A DNA stretch of 64,000 bases, taken from the NCBI RefSeq assembly GCF_000699445.3, contig NC_067196.1:1922001-1986000 (forward strand), given 5' to 3'. Position 1 is the stretch's first letter, and each line of letters opens with the position of its first letter. Source of the DNA: Schistosoma haematobium. Its lineage: Eukaryota; Platyhelminthes; Trematoda; Strigeidida; Schistosomatidae. Position numbers and translations under genes: made by a program. Positions 45,991 through 58,357 of the stretch are shown one piece after another. The notes below the pieces were generated by a model. It saw only the letters and a program-made list of their open reading frames with translations, was not told where the DNA came from and searched no databases.

Positions 45991-46880
45991 ATTAAATTTC
46001 TCATTATTTCTTTTCTTACAAATAATTATATTTAAAAGTCTTTCCATTATCTAAGATTTTTCTTCAGAAAGGACTTTTTCCATTAAAATATCTACAATGG
46101 AATTATTCAATTTACAATATTGTAGTTTACAAACACATTAAAAACACAAAATGGAACAAATGATTGATCAAATGAATTCGTTAAAAAAAGATACTGGAAT
46201 AACTCACCAGTTTACTGATTCTTTATTTTTTTTAAAAACTTTATTTCTGTTTAAATTTCAACCAGATCACATTTCTACATTATACTTTACAAGGTGGTAC
46301 AAGTGTTAATTGGCTTTCAACAGATCATAAACAAGAAGCATTAGACATGACTGAATTAGTTTTTTTTTATTTCATAGATAGATTCATATATACATATTTC
46401 ATATCACTGATACATCACAATCATACTTTCAGTTGAATACCACTTACTGGTATGGATTTTAGGTTGGATAAATTGACTATATGTATATATTACACAAATT
46501 AGTTAACAAACTAATGCAAATCTTAGTCAACTGATGTCCCATCTTGAATTTGATTTTACTCTTCATAACTCATAGAATACCCGCTAAAATACATTCGTTA
46601 ACACTAAGTGATCGATAATCAATAACCAATGTCATTCGGTCTAATTCATAGTGGTATTAGAGTCCCATGAATCAAGTTGTAAGATTGTGTAGTGGTTCCC
46701 AAACAAAAGGAGCTTATACAAAATATATTGATACACTAGGTTAATAATGATATGCCAAAAAAAATTTATAGTAAAGAAACCTAGATGTCTGTCGGTTAGT
46801 AAAACCAAAGGTAACAAAATACCGTTAGCAATACAAAAGATATATTAAACAAACAGACACTAACAGTTACTATAGAATGA
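45991..46880. other. No recognised feature
   Basis: AT-rich DNA between two retroelement relics. The open frame on the minus strand at 45805-46047 overlaps the RTE tail and is a shadow. Confidence 0.4.
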
Positions 46881-46881
46881 A

Positions 46882-47341
46882 TGTTACTTGTGCACTTCCT
46901 CGTGAGAACAACGACCACAAACTGAGTTCACTTGATTGACAGATGTTCCTCTGCAAGTGACTGCACCGATGACGTAATGAAGAAGACGGAGTCCAATAGC
47001 ATTATACAATAGTAATCCGCGCCAAAAGTCCAACGTTGCGTCGGAAGGCCTATAATGATGTTATAATACTATTACAGTCTTCAATCAAACAGTGGCCAAT
47101 AAAATAGAAGAGCAAATGGCGTAGATAGTGTTCTATATTTCAAACAACGCGGTAGTAGAATCGTATATCATTCATCGAAAACAATTATCATCATCTTTTT
47201 AACAAGTGATACAGAAAAACAACAGATATTGAATAAAAATATGGTTACAAATAAAGTGTGACAAATTAAAGAAAAAATGTGGTTTTTATTTTTGTTGTTA
47301 CAAAAATCACTGAATATATGTCACCATATAACTCCCCCCCT
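46882..47341 (-). mobile_element. Probable 3' LTR and polypurine tract of Gypsy-like relic
   Basis: On the minus strand, downstream of the integrase fragment, GGGGGGGAG (complement of 47332-47340) looks like the polypurine tract. It is followed by about 450 bases that end AAGTAACA at 46882, suiting an LTR end. The start of the LTR does not show a clear TG, so the boundary is approximate. Confidence 0.5.
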
Positions 47342-47841
47342 AGGGCATACGTCGGTGGAAGTATGCCCGACGTAAAACTCTAAATGCTTTGGAGGGAGAA
47401 GAAAATTACACAACGAACAGGGTAAACAAATGTTGGTTTAAAAAGAAATTATACGTGTATACATATTTAAGAACAAAATGTTTCTCTTGTAGTAAAGAGA
47501 TTTTAATGAATATTTAAAAGTTTAACAACAACAACGGAGTGTATAATACCATTAGTAATAACGGTAATTAAATTGAGAGTTTACCGAAAAGTGTAAATAC
47601 ATGTATAAATTGTGTAAACAATTAGTGATAAACTAAACGAGTCCAACGAAATTGTATATATTTGCATAATTAATAATAAACATCATATGAAACGCATACA
47701 CATGTAGAGAAAACCATAATGAACTTATCAATATTAGTAGTACACAAGAAAAAGTTGGTTTTTTTTTAGAAAAAAAATGTTATTAGTAACTCTGCTAATA
47801 TTCAATATTCAATCACATTACAGGTAATGACAGAATAAAGA

Positions 47842-48610
47842 TTAAGTAATTAATTCAACATAATGTTTAGGAAAATGTACATGACTTCTTGAACGAGTTG
47901 TTTTCGTAGAAGGTAAAGTGTCGGAACTAGGATTTAAATTTGTGGGAACTGTAACCTTAGAACCGTCTGTTTTACAAAATATTGATTTCGTCGGAGTAGG
48001 TGAAGAATTATTTGGAAACACTGGAAGCTGCGTTGTGTGATTGCCACTGTCTATAGACGGCTTTCGGCTGTCATTTGTTTCAGATTCTATAAAAGCAGGT
48101 TTTATCCTGTCGATTGAAACTGTTTCTTTTTTTCCGTTCTTATTGATTGTGAAATATTTTGTTTGCCTCTCAACTACTTCATATGGTCCTTCATAAGGAT
48201 GTTGTAGAGGACGTCTTACAGAGTCAACACGGACAAATACAAATTTACACGTATCTAGATGCTTGCTAACTTGCTCTTCTAAGACAACTGGCCGAGGTGC
48301 AACAGGCTTAATGTTATTCATATGGCTCATTAGTCTTTCGCAAAAAGAAGTGGGATCCGTACATACGAGTTTGCAGTTACGCGTCACTAGCTGGCCCGGT
48401 AAGGTTAAATTAGTTTCATAGACGAGCTGTGCCGGAGTACATTGTAGGTCTTCTTTAATTGTGGAACTTATGCTTATTAAAATAAGAGGTAGGGATTCAC
48501 TCCATCTAGAAACGTCAGGTTGTACCATCCATGAGCTTTTCAGTTGTCTGTGGAATCGTTCCACTAGTCAATGATGATCCGGTGTACTACAGAATGTTGG
48601 ACCGTGTTTT
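47842..48610 (-). mobile_element. Ty3/Gypsy-like polyprotein fragment: integrase C-terminal part
   Basis: A 240-codon minus-strand frame (48564-47842) begins at the end of the integrase catalytic core (LVERFHRQLKSSW, where NGLVERFHR is usual; an in-frame stop lies just upstream). It continues with TPAQLVYETNLTLPGQLV, then the GPY/F module (HPYEGPYEVVERQTKYFTI and VSIDRIKPAF, about residues 119-157), and ends in a Ser/Thr/Pro-rich tail. Everything upstream (gag, protease, reverse transcriptase, catalytic core) is missing. 47342-47841 between the stop and the polypurine tract shows nothing coding. Confidence 0.8.
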
Positions 48611-48614
48611 CACT

Positions 48615-49095
48615 GTAGTCTAGTTTCGTTATTTTGTAAAATTTAGATAAAATAGTGGCGAATATGTCGTTTCCTAGGGTGTCAATTTTAATACTATTTA
48701 TGTGGTAGTCCGACTGAATTCTCTGCACTCGGAGGTTCGTGCAGCAATCGATACGTTTTCTTCTCTTAACGTCAATTATGATATGATAATTTCACTTTTA
48801 TTCCCTTTCTTAATCTCTTTTTCTCCATAGGCTCCATTTTAATGGTTATCCAATACTTGATGTAACAAAAATTTGAGAAAAAGCGGCTTACAAACTACTG
48901 ATCCTGAAAATCACATATTTAGTCAATTAGTAACAATGTAAAACTTCGTACGTACGTACATCAGTTCAAGTTGCCGTACCACATAATTACCGAATTATCT
49001 ACATTAATAAATCATATATGTAAAATAATTGAATTACAAGCAATTGAACAATTGTGTTTAAAACAAAAACATGATGAAGGTAATTGAAACATTAC
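48615..49095. other. No recognised feature
   Basis: AT-rich, no coding potential that I can support. Confidence 0.4.
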
Positions 49096-49200
49096 TTACT
49101 TACGCCTGTTACTCCTAATGGAGCATAGGCCGCCGACCAACATTCTCCAACCCACTCTGTCCTGGGCCTTCTTTTCTAGTTCCATCCAATTCTTGTGTTT
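49096..49200 (-). mobile_element. 3' tail of an RTE-like element
   Basis: Minus strand: AAGAATTGGATGGAACTAGA, then AAGGCCCAGGACAGAGTGGG, then TGTTGGTCGGCGGCCTATGC and GGCGTAAGTAAG, matching the end of the relic at 45885-45990. Severely 5' truncated, as is usual for these elements. Confidence 0.7.
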
Positions 49201-49519
49201 AGAACGAAAACATGATGAGGTTAATGCAAACATACTAAAGTTATAAGTAATTACTAAGTTTACATTAGATTTTTAACAGATTTTGTTTATAATTACGGTG
49301 ATAAGTTCAATTCAAACTAAATTTATATGTAGATAGAACCATTGAAAACCAATAAACATTAGATAGCTGTTTCGCTGATTTCAGTGATTCATCAGTAAAT
49401 CGATTGAAATTAAAAGTGTATACCAATGGACACCGATTCAATCATTTAAAAAGATAACGCACTCTTCTGTAAAATATGAAAGTTTTGAGTTCATTTAAAA
49501 TTGAAATCACTTGTACAAT
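49201..49519. other. No recognised feature
   Basis: AT-rich. GTTTCGCTGATTTCAGTGATTCATCAG at 49369-49395 resembles ends of other schistosome repeats but is not assigned. Confidence 0.3.
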
Positions 49520-49690
49520 ATTTACCACTGGTTATTGGTTCAGCTATTCTGAGGCTAAGCGCTGGAAACAAGGTCTTGGGTTAGACCCTTGGCGGAATCG
49601 GTATTGTCCACTGTTGAGGACTTCCATACAGCTATCTAGTCTTTCCAATTTTTCAATGGTTACTCAACTAAGTTCAGTTTATGAAGTTAA
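49520..49690 (+). mobile_element. SINE with tRNA-like head and degenerate hammerhead
   Basis: A box-A-like GAGGCTAAGCGCTGG and box-B-like GGGTTAGACCC are followed by GGCGGAATCGG, CACTGTTGAGGACTTCCATACAG and TTTCAATGGTTACTCAACTA. Same layout as the SINEs at 51.9 and 52.3 kb but heavily mutated. Confidence 0.55.
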
Positions 49691-50200
49691 CTATAGGATT
49701 ATGAAAATATTTGATTCAAGTGTTTTACTAAACAATATGATTTTAATTTATTTAAATGTTATATATAATTAAGACAAAATGTCAATTCAATAGTGTCAGA
49801 ATTACAAAAACAGATCCACTATTATCTTCACATCGAGTTGATAAAAATTCAATAAAACTAATTATAGTTTATGCCACAAATTATGTGAATTATGACAACC
49901 TCATAAATGCCGACTCAATGAAAAATAATTGATTTGCCTCAAAAAAAGATACAAGTGTGTGGGAAGATGATAATACAGTTTGTTCACAAACTAGTGTAAC
50001 TGGACCTGCAACTTATTTAATATTAAAGGAGGTAAACAATATTTATGATTATAATACTTGTAAATTAAGACACTATCGAGGCATACACACAGTATGCACA
50101 TATATCAATAACAGACTGATCAATTTCAGTCCTGAAACTTCAATGGGAAGATACAAGCCAAACAATACGAAGTGAATTCGAATTCATCCCATTGCACAAG
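49691..50200. other. No recognised feature
   Basis: AT-rich. The open frame at 49957-50175 has no recognisable domain and runs into the next SINE. Confidence 0.35.
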
Positions 50201-50202
50201 CA

Positions 50203-50365
50203 AGTGGCTATCAGGACTCAGTAGCTGGGTGGGTAACGCAAGATGGCGTTTGAAGTGAGTGGTTCTGAGTTGGAGTTTCTGTGAGATGCAGGTACATCCA
50301 GCTGACGCGTTCCAAATAGAACAAAGTGACGCGCATCCTGGTTTCCACTACTAGCCATTATTCAT
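50203..50365 (+). mobile_element. SM-alpha-like SINE with degenerate hammerhead ribozyme
   Basis: The tRNA-like head (box A CTGGGTGGGTAACGC near 50227, box B-like GGTTCTGAGTTGGAG) is followed by ACATCCAGCTGACGCGTTCC, AAATAGAACAAAGTG and GCGCATCCTGGTTTCCACTA. The order of ribozyme strands matches the known schistosome SM-alpha hammerhead (CTGATGAG, AAATAGGACGAAA, CATCCTGG). However, the core is CTGACGCG and ACAAAG, so self-cleavage is not expected. Confidence 0.7.
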
Positions 50366-50735
50366 CTTTGCTTATAAAAAATGTTGATTGTGATAATGCA
50401 CATGATTTTTGGAAAATGTTTCGTTTGAAAACTTGCTTATTATTTTACTAAACATTTGTATCTGTACATTACGACATAACCTGTAAGAATGTCTTTAGTT
50501 AATAAACAAGATTGCTATGAAATTTTTATGACCTGGATGAACCTGGATGAAATTGTGCCAGAAACATTCAACTCTCATAGTGAACAGAATAACGTTAGAT
50601 AACTAACTTAAAATATAATGATATGCATCTTTAACTTTAGTCGCCTTTAGTGATATTAACTAAATGTGCATTTAATTTAATCATGAATAAAATTATCATG
50701 GTAAAATGACGAATATAAAATGTTTCATGTTAAAT
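50366..50735. other. No recognised feature
   Basis: AT-rich; nothing seen. Confidence 0.35.
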
Positions 50736-50910
50736 GTCAGTCAGTCAGCTACAACGTAGGACCGGGAACATATATGCATCGGTTCGAGTCAACATACCTC
50801 ATTAGCACAGCCGGATGAACACAGGATTGATAAAAGTAGTTAATGCAGTGGTGGTAATATATAAAAGAAAGACTGTGTATAAGGATAAAGTACAGGAAGA
50901 AAGATATGAA
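50736..50910 (-). mobile_element. 3' UTR piece of the RTE-like element seen at 26.4-28.1 kb
   Basis: Minus strand: GTGCTAATGAGGTATGTTGA, CGAACCGATGCATATATG and TACGTTGTAGCTGACTGACTGAC, matching 28010-28080. A third, isolated copy of this tail. Confidence 0.65.
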
Positions 50911-51050
50911 GCAATTCATGGTAAATAAATGAGGTCATGAAATGAAAATTACTTTTTATAGTTTGAACTTCAACTAACAATTATATGAGATTTACTCAGT
51001 CAAAAATCTAATTCATCGTTTATATCACAAACTGAATTTATTTGGATAAT
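50911..51050. other. No recognised feature
   Basis: Short AT-rich gap. Confidence 0.3.
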
Positions 51051-51051
51051 C

Positions 51052-51260
51052 ATCGAAAACCATTAAGTAACGGACAGCTGTATCATCCTAGTACGGAACA
51101 CCTCGGCAGTATGTATCTACGGTCACACGTACGATCAAACTCAACACCTCTAGATCATTGAGTTATCAAACAATGATTCGCAATTGTAATTTTAATTGAC
51201 CCAGTGTATTGTCTAACTATCATCAAGTGATATTATTCAATGAATGCCTTATACACGATA
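51052..51260 (-). mobile_element. SINE, degenerate
   Basis: Minus strand: a head with CTCAATGATCTAGAGGTG (box A) and GAGTTTGATCGTACGTG (box B), then a hammerhead-like part ACTGCCGAGGTGTTCCGTAC, CTAGGATGATACAGCTGTCC and ATGGTTTTCGATG. Core residues are altered. Confidence 0.55.
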
Positions 51261-51885
51261 TGATTGAACTCTACTGCTCTCTTCTCACAAGAACATCATA
51301 ACATGTGAAAAATCTACTTGTTTCTACAAAACCCTTAGACTCTTATCAAAAAGAATACAAATGGCATTAGATTAACCTTAAAATAAGGATTATCAATAAT
51401 TAGCATTTGTATTGATGAATCTGAAAGCAGAATGTTAAATTGTTTCATAATGATTTTCAACTGATTTTATTTACGTCATAGTAAACTGGAATTGTAGCTA
51501 ACAACAAAACCCCTCTTCCCAATCCAGAATGCCTGTTTTGTTTTATTTTAGACTTGTCAACTGTTAAATTTATTTTGTCATTGAATAATTTGTAATTCAC
51601 TGAGGGGAGAGTTGTTTTGTAATGTTTTTCCCGAATTTATGCACACATAGACATTTTATATTCATTTTTCAAAAGGTGTAACCTCAGTGAACAGATCGCA
51701 TTTTACACTCATTATTCTAGGTAAGGGTTAGATAATTTATTATTTGTCATAACAACAAAAAACAAACAAAAACAAACACGTAAATGAAAACAATTTGAAG
51801 CATTCAAATAGACAGTGGAAACATGGAATTAGGATTGATTTATGTGAGAAATAAAAAACAAAATAGATGGAACTGGTTGAAATCA
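51261..51885. other. No recognised feature
   Basis: AT-rich; AACAAAAAACAAACAAAAAC simple repeat near 51752-51775. No gene. Confidence 0.35.
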
Positions 51886-51889
51886 TGAG

Positions 51890-52100
51890 TCAAATGAAGC
51901 TAGACCATACCATGGAGAACCTGGAAGCACTATACAACTGTTCTGTCCTAGTATGAAACTCTTCAGCAGTGCGCATTCACAATCCCGCTCTCCACGAGAT
52001 TTGAACTCAGGACCTATCAGTCTCGTACCAGGCGCTTAAACACTAGACCACTGAGCCGGCATCCAACGCTGTTAATGTCTAACTTCAACCAATTTACGAA
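51890..52100 (-). mobile_element. Full-length SINE with near-complete hammerhead
   Basis: Minus strand. Box A CTCAGTGGTCTAGTGTTTAAGC and box B CCTGAGTTCAAATCTCG of a tRNA-type pol III promoter are followed by GCGCACTGCTGAAGAG, TTTCATACTAGGAC and AGAACAGTTGTATAGTGC. CTGAAGA (complement of 51960-51966) satisfies the CTGANGA core, and stems I and II can form, but the GAAA strand reads AGAA. Ends in CCAGGTTCTCCATGGTATGG. Confidence 0.75.
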
Positions 52101-52234
52101 GTTGCGCCACCATACACCATTGTCCTCGGTGAGTTGTTATCTCACGACAGACCTGGTTGAACTCCACTGGTAACGATTTCTCACTAGAACTACAAAAATG
52201 TATCTTGAAGTCAGTCACTAGTGAGCAGGTGATT

Positions 52235-52420
52235 ATTATTATCAGAATGGAGTTTGTTGTCTAGCTCGTTTATCGCCTGGAGCGAGACTGATAAATCCTG
52301 GTTTCGAGTCCCAGGGGGAGCGGGACCGTGGATGCGCACTACTGAGGAGTCCCATACTAGGACCAAACGGCCATCTGATACTTTCAGGTTTTCCATAATG
52401 TGGTCTAGCTTCAAATGACT
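52235..52420 (+). mobile_element. Full-length SINE with near-complete hammerhead
   Basis: A box-A-like TGTCTAGCTCGTTTATCGCC and box B GGTTTCGAGTCCC (52300-52312) are followed by GGATGCGCACTACTGAGGAG (core CTGAGGA at 52342-52348), TCCCATACTAGGAC (stem II) and CAAACGGCCATC. One change in GAAA (CAAA) and a weakened stem I should prevent cleavage. It lies head to head with the SINE at 51890-52100. Confidence 0.75.
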
Positions 52421-53088
52421 CATAATTTAAATCTGTAAAATTTCTAAAATTCTTCACTAACCCCTTTTGATAAATATAAAATTGTTAGGGAAATATAAGT
52501 GAATAAATTGTATAACAATAAAAATTCCATAGAAGTTGATGAATCTAAAATTGAACGAAACAAACGGATGTATTTAGCACAACAATTACAGTCTATTTCA
52601 ACAAAATCTGAATACCATATATTAAATCGACAATTTGCAAAATATTCACGCATCAAACCAAACTGAATTGTTTCTGTTGCAAACACCAATCGATTGTCTC
52701 CCATTCCATTGTTCATAGGTTTTCTTACAAATTCCATTATGTTCTCGCTCCACCTTTCTTGGTCTTCGCCATCTTTTGCTGCCGAGCATTACGTTCTTTT
52801 AACGCACGTTATATACTACTTATGTCAATATAAGTAGCTCACACCACAATATAATGAAGAAATAAACAAGGGAAGAGTATACTTAAAAAGCATAATTATT
52901 TAGGTGTATACGAAGAGATACAATTCAGACAAAAATACATTAAAAAATAGAAAAATTTTTACGTTGAAGAAAGCTTCTTCTCACTTTATAAGAACGTAAA
53001 ACAAAACTACAATAGGATCACCACATTTTTTTTATTATTTACTCATGTCTAATAATGTCTTAATCCAATGAGTTACATCAATCCATTT
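52421..53088. other. No recognised feature
   Basis: Contains a 97-codon minus-strand frame (52737-52444) with no recognisable domain, signal peptide or repeat partner; not called as a gene. Confidence 0.35.
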
Positions 53089-53177
53089 TGTTTTGATTTA
53101 GCACAAGAACATATCTCTTATCTAGTATGAACTAATTCATATGCACAGTTCTTACGATCATCTGATTATTTGATGTC

Positions 53178-53555
53178 ATCAACTCCTAATCTAAGCCGTG
53201 TCCGTAGATGCAGACTACTTGATTGGAGTCCGCGTAACTATCATATCCAAATTTTCGGATACTCTTGGTGACATGGCTCAGAATCGATCAAAATGCGTAT
53301 ACACTCTCTGTCTTCCCTTAATCATTGTGAATAAAACCACATATTACTTTTCTTCCTACGTACTAATTCTTTCTTCCTTTACTATGTCCTTGCATGCAAT
53401 CTTACTTTTATATATTACCACCACTGAATTAACTACTTTTATGAATCCGGTGTTTATCTTGCTGTGCTAATGAGGTATGGCAACTGGAACCGATGCATGT
53501 ATATGTGCCTGAACCTACGTTGTAGCTGACTGTCCGAGGTTATTAAGTGAAACGT
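53178..53555 (+). mobile_element. RTE-like element, 3' tail only
   Basis: Equivalent to 27718-28095. The upstream reverse transcriptase part has been lost by an internal deletion, since the flank before the element is still present at 53089-53178. A patch at about 53376-53425 differs from copy 1 much more than its surroundings do. Confidence 0.75.
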
Positions 53556-56012
53556 TCTGAGGACTATACCAATATATTTCTAGTGCTCATCTTACATGAT
53601 CGAAACAAGTATGATTCATTTATTTATCTCAATAAAAACAACCGGTCATTTTCATGATTTTAATTCGCCCGTCGATATACTGTATTTATCTTTATGATTT
53701 AGGGCTAGCAATCAGAAGTCTCATGGTTGGATTCGACAATTGTGTAAAACTTCAACCAACGCTTTCATAAAAAGACTTCAACTTCATTCTCACTCTTACT
53801 TTGCTAAAACTGTCTCTATAGGTACAAAGTTGTTTCGTTACAGTTTTGACTTCCTATTGTTCACTACTTGGCGGATTATTGTTGAAGCATTTTATCAGTC
53901 GCTTGGTTTGTTGACTTCATGAAGATCCAGCCATTTACTAAAACGAAAATCCAACTGTTTGTAATTACTGTAAAATTAGGAATACTCAACAAAATAGAAG
54001 CCACCTTTCAGTGAAAATTTTAAATACCAACTCATTCCACGTGGGTTTAAGCAATTAAGTCATTTAATTTTAAATCAGTCGTTAACAATTCAACACCGAG
54101 TAATGAAACTGGAGTTCGACTACTTCATCTTTTGCTTTATTTTATCAGATTGTACTAGTGCACTGTGTTCAATGATGATCTTCCTCTATGGCAAACAATA
54201 GCTTAAATTTTTCATTTGTAATGATTATGATATGTACATATTTTCCACTGTCTTGCTTTTGCGTATATCACCTTCAAATGTTCACATTTCCATAGAGTCT
54301 TAAGTATGAATTATTCAGTATGCAAGACATTTTGTGTTCTTTTATTTCATATGTTGAATTCAATCCAGCAATTAAAATTCCATCTGACAATTAAAGTGTT
54401 AAGATAAAACATTATCAGTGTTATTGGATGAAGTTAGAAATATAAATAATTGGATGAAAACTCAGAAACATGAGGCCCCTCATAACGATCGCTGGCTAGA
54501 TTCTCGATGTGTGCTGCTGAAGAATTCAACATTAGATTGAAACAGCTATCCCGTACATCCTAGTTCCTAAGGATAACATCACGTTAGAATGATCCTTGAC
54601 ATTAAACACTTAATATCTTTTGCAAGATAGTTTGACAGAACATTTATTATCTACTTCAACACGTTAGTTATATGTTATGAATGTACATATGAATGTGCAT
54701 ATTCTCACCTATAACAGAGGAGACTGCTTTATGAATAACATTTACTACAGAACAAATATACATTTAGGATCTTTCAGCTGTTTTACACGCGAATAAATGT
54801 GTCCAACTTAAAATCGCATTTATTCTTTCACCATTCATCAGCAATGAAACTGTCGAAAAATTCAAGTTGATCATTAAGCAAAAACGTAAAGTTATCGCTT
54901 TACTGAATGAGACAACGAATGATATCAAAGTATGTCGGCAGTTGCTACGATTTGCAGCACAAAAGACAAAATACATATAAAAAAATAAAATCTAATAAAA
55001 GAAAGTCAAAACAAGAGTATAATATAGATGTCTCAGTTTCCACTGAGTCGTTATTTGAAGGTATTTACCCTACCACTTAATTAAAATACAATTCCTTATG
55101 TGCATCAAAATAACAGTCAGTGACATTGTAAATCGACGTCACACTTGGATCCATATACCCATGACGCTATTACTTTCAAGTGTAAATTTAACTTTCGCCC
55201 TCTGACGAAATAAAACATTATAGTGAAGGTTCATGATATTATCAATCGAATAGCTTCCTTCCTAAGAACGTTGTACCTTACAAATATTTACCTCAATACT
55301 TCGAAGATATTGATGAGCAAATATCTCATTATTAGGTCAACCATACATACAACGAGTGAATACAAATCATCTACGAACACAATGAACCGTGAACAAATGC
55401 GTCAAAAGCTACTGATCCAATGCTCGTAAAATGGCCAAGAAGATCACTTTACATGAAATAGCCAATGCATCTAATATTCAGTACGACGATAAAGCTCAAT
55501 AGTAAAGTCATCTGGTTCACATGAAACAACAACACTACAGATACATTGAAGCTGTGAACCTTATGATATTTTATGACTAATTAAACGTTAGCGGGTTGAG
55601 ATATTTAAGGAGGCACAATAGCGTGTTCGTACATGCGAATAGTCAGTGAAAGCTTTTGCCGCCTAGATGTAAGCAAACTGATTTGAAAGCTGAATCAGAT
55701 AATCAGCTTCTGGAATCTCAACCAGCAACAATGGAATATTCAGAATTTACGACGTTGTAGGACCAAATTTTAAGATGATTATATCAACAATAATTTGAAC
55801 TCTGGTCTCCACAATACACTAAATCAAATCGGAGTTTGTTCTCAATGGTCTATTTGTAAACTGAATTTGATTACGATTGAAATACACAGTGTAGTGAGGC
55901 ATCTGCACACTGACCGAACAACTATATCATCCAGCTTTGAGTCGAATGAACAAAATTGCGTAAAAACACACTCCGCTCTCTTACACTAACTAGATGTGGA
56001 AGTCCACAGTTG

Positions 56013-56091
56013 TATAAAAGGTTTATAATTAAGTTTAAGAGTGATTGTCAATCTTTTGAATGCTTTCATTTGCTGTTGTACATGATGGAAG
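56013..56091 (+). promoter_or_regulatory. Candidate promoter and first exon (gene C, copy 3)
   Basis: Same as 30557-30635 (TATAAAA, ATGATGGAA, GTAAGT). Status is uncertain for the reasons given there. Confidence 0.3.
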
Positions 56092-57910
56092 TAAGTAATA
56101 CTTAAGGAATGTCATACAAGTTGGCACAAATTATTTTCAAACTGGATCATGCAATGCAATGAAACGTGAACTGAGTCAACAAGGAGATCAATTGAGCTGA
56201 AATTTCACTGCGGTCAACATGTGAAAATACTCTGGGTTTTCTCCAATGCAGTTGTATTTGAGTATTCATCAATGACAAAGTTAAAGTAAGACTACACTGT
56301 TTGCATTCCATCGATTTAGTCACAAAAATAAACGATGAGATCTAATGATCTGGAACAACGTAAATCGGAGTCGCTACCTGAAATCACCGTTCAAACTGAA
56401 TCGTTTCGAAAATGTAATTTGGTGAGTACCACTGTGTTTGCCAAACATTTGATAATTGAAATGCATGGAACGAGTTATTAGTTTGTTGAAGAGTGCAACA
56501 TTGAAAGTTTTAATGTGTGACTGTATGAGATCGTGTTGTTTAGTTGTCAATTAAACTCTCAAAAACAAAACGATTGACCGCTAATCCATGTCAAATACTA
56601 TTCAGTTTCCGACTGATCTAAGGAGCAGCGTCTGATTCCGGTAGTTGACTGAAAACCATCTCATTAGTTACTGCTCAGTAATTTAATTAGCATTTCCAGA
56701 TATTCGAATAAATATGTTTGACTTGTGTGAGTTTTCGACAGCGTATCATCATTGTGAAAGAGTTGTGAAGCAGTTAATTGAGAAAGTCAATTGACACGTT
56801 CATGATTCAACGTCACTTGTAGAGGGCTCAATGTGAGTATTTCCACTTCAAATATTTAGCAAGTGACATTCACAAACTGAAACTGTTCAAAGATATTATG
56901 TTCAAAGCAAACGTCAGTCAATTAATCATATCATAACAATATTGATGTTATACTCATATTATGTGCATCTTACTAAAATGTGACGATTATGCTTCAACAG
57001 CATAATTTCATTACGCATACTCCTGTGTTGGCAAACCATTTCTTCCCCTCAACATTCTATATCGAAATACATTCTTATGCAGCATAACTCACATGATTAA
57101 GGCAGTCGAGAAACTGTGAGTTCAGCATTTCATTGAATTTGATCGTTTTATGTGACAAATCTACTCCTCCAACTCCACATCTCATCCCATGATTCTTACT
57201 TATTTTACTGCTAAACTAAACTGAAGTGTTGTGTTGAGTGGCCGAAATGGAACATGAGACAGATGTAAATTATTGCTACTCAGATAGGTAAAAGCTTTAC
57301 AGATAGTTTCGTAATATGATCATGGTAGTCTGTATAAATTTCAGTATTATTGAATGATTCATTTGTCTTTGATCGTTTACATGTTGAACGAGCTGAATTT
57401 ACTTGACAGTTGTTTAGTAACGCGTAACTATACGTTTTAGGAGAGCTGTTTGTCTGCACTTCAGTGTGGAGCTCCGTCACTCATTAGTGAATTATGGTCA
57501 AACAATCTGTACATTACCATATGTTTAAGTCGCGCGAGTCGCATTATATCAGCAACTAAGTATTCTTATTGAAGATATTTTGGTGTCACTACGTCATTGA
57601 TGAATTGTTGAAAAATAAGTCTGGTACGAGAAGTGTACAATGTGAGTTGGAATGGCTTACGGACAAATGCTGAATGATGTCGCACAAAGTTCTAACTGAA
57701 ATCATACAGCCTATCACACATATATTCACGCAAAATACCACATTCGCCATGTATGTTTTACACACTTCGAATGCAAAATAAAACTCTGTCTGTTCACATG
57801 ATTTATATTTGAAACAACACGAACACAAGTGAACACAATCTGAGAAGTTCACATCATATTACTTATCACTATAATGGATAACCAAATACACAGTGAAATT
57901 CACAGTCTTC

Positions 57911-58357
57911 TCAGTGCTTCCGATTGCTGTACCATAATGGCATTGGTACCGCTTCCTCAACTTTCACCGCAACACTTCTCTTTTGCGGAAGTCCAGAAAC
58001 TGAAAATCAAATCACAGAGAACAGCTGTCAGAATCTTCCTTACGATGCAACAATAACAAGAATCAAAATGTGGAATATGCACACAAAGATGCTTGTAAAT
58101 AGAGTGTTTAATCAAATAAACATGTAAGTCATGTGAGTCAATGAAACTGAATTGCGATCCCGCTCACTAGAATCTGCTGCATTCGTTGCAACGAGCCCAA
58201 AGTATAATGGAACTTACAACTGAGAAACTAATTACCTGACATTAGGAAACTCTGTGGACTGAAACTGCCGAATGTCAATATCACCAACGCGAAGATAATC
58301 AACTTCAGAATTGTGATCTGCATTTCTGAACCAATTAATGAATCAGCTCACCTTCAT
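57911..58357 (-). CDS. Family B small secreted peptide, copy B3 (intact, spliced)
   Basis: Exons 58357-58352, 58317-58236 and 57999-57911 on the minus strand; same splice sites and predicted 58-residue secreted peptide as B1 and B2, with no coding difference seen. It diverges from the intact gene A4, so this unit is the only one in the window where both A and B look functional. Confidence 0.65.

Noticed and set aside
47842..48564. Longest open frame in the window as a possible host gene
   Set aside because: It has integrase C-terminal and GPY/F features and is followed by a polypurine tract and LTR-like sequence, so it is a retrotransposon fragment.
52444..52737. 97-codon minus-strand frame near the left edge of duplication copy 2
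   Set aside because: No recognisable domain, repeat partner, promoter or splice sites.
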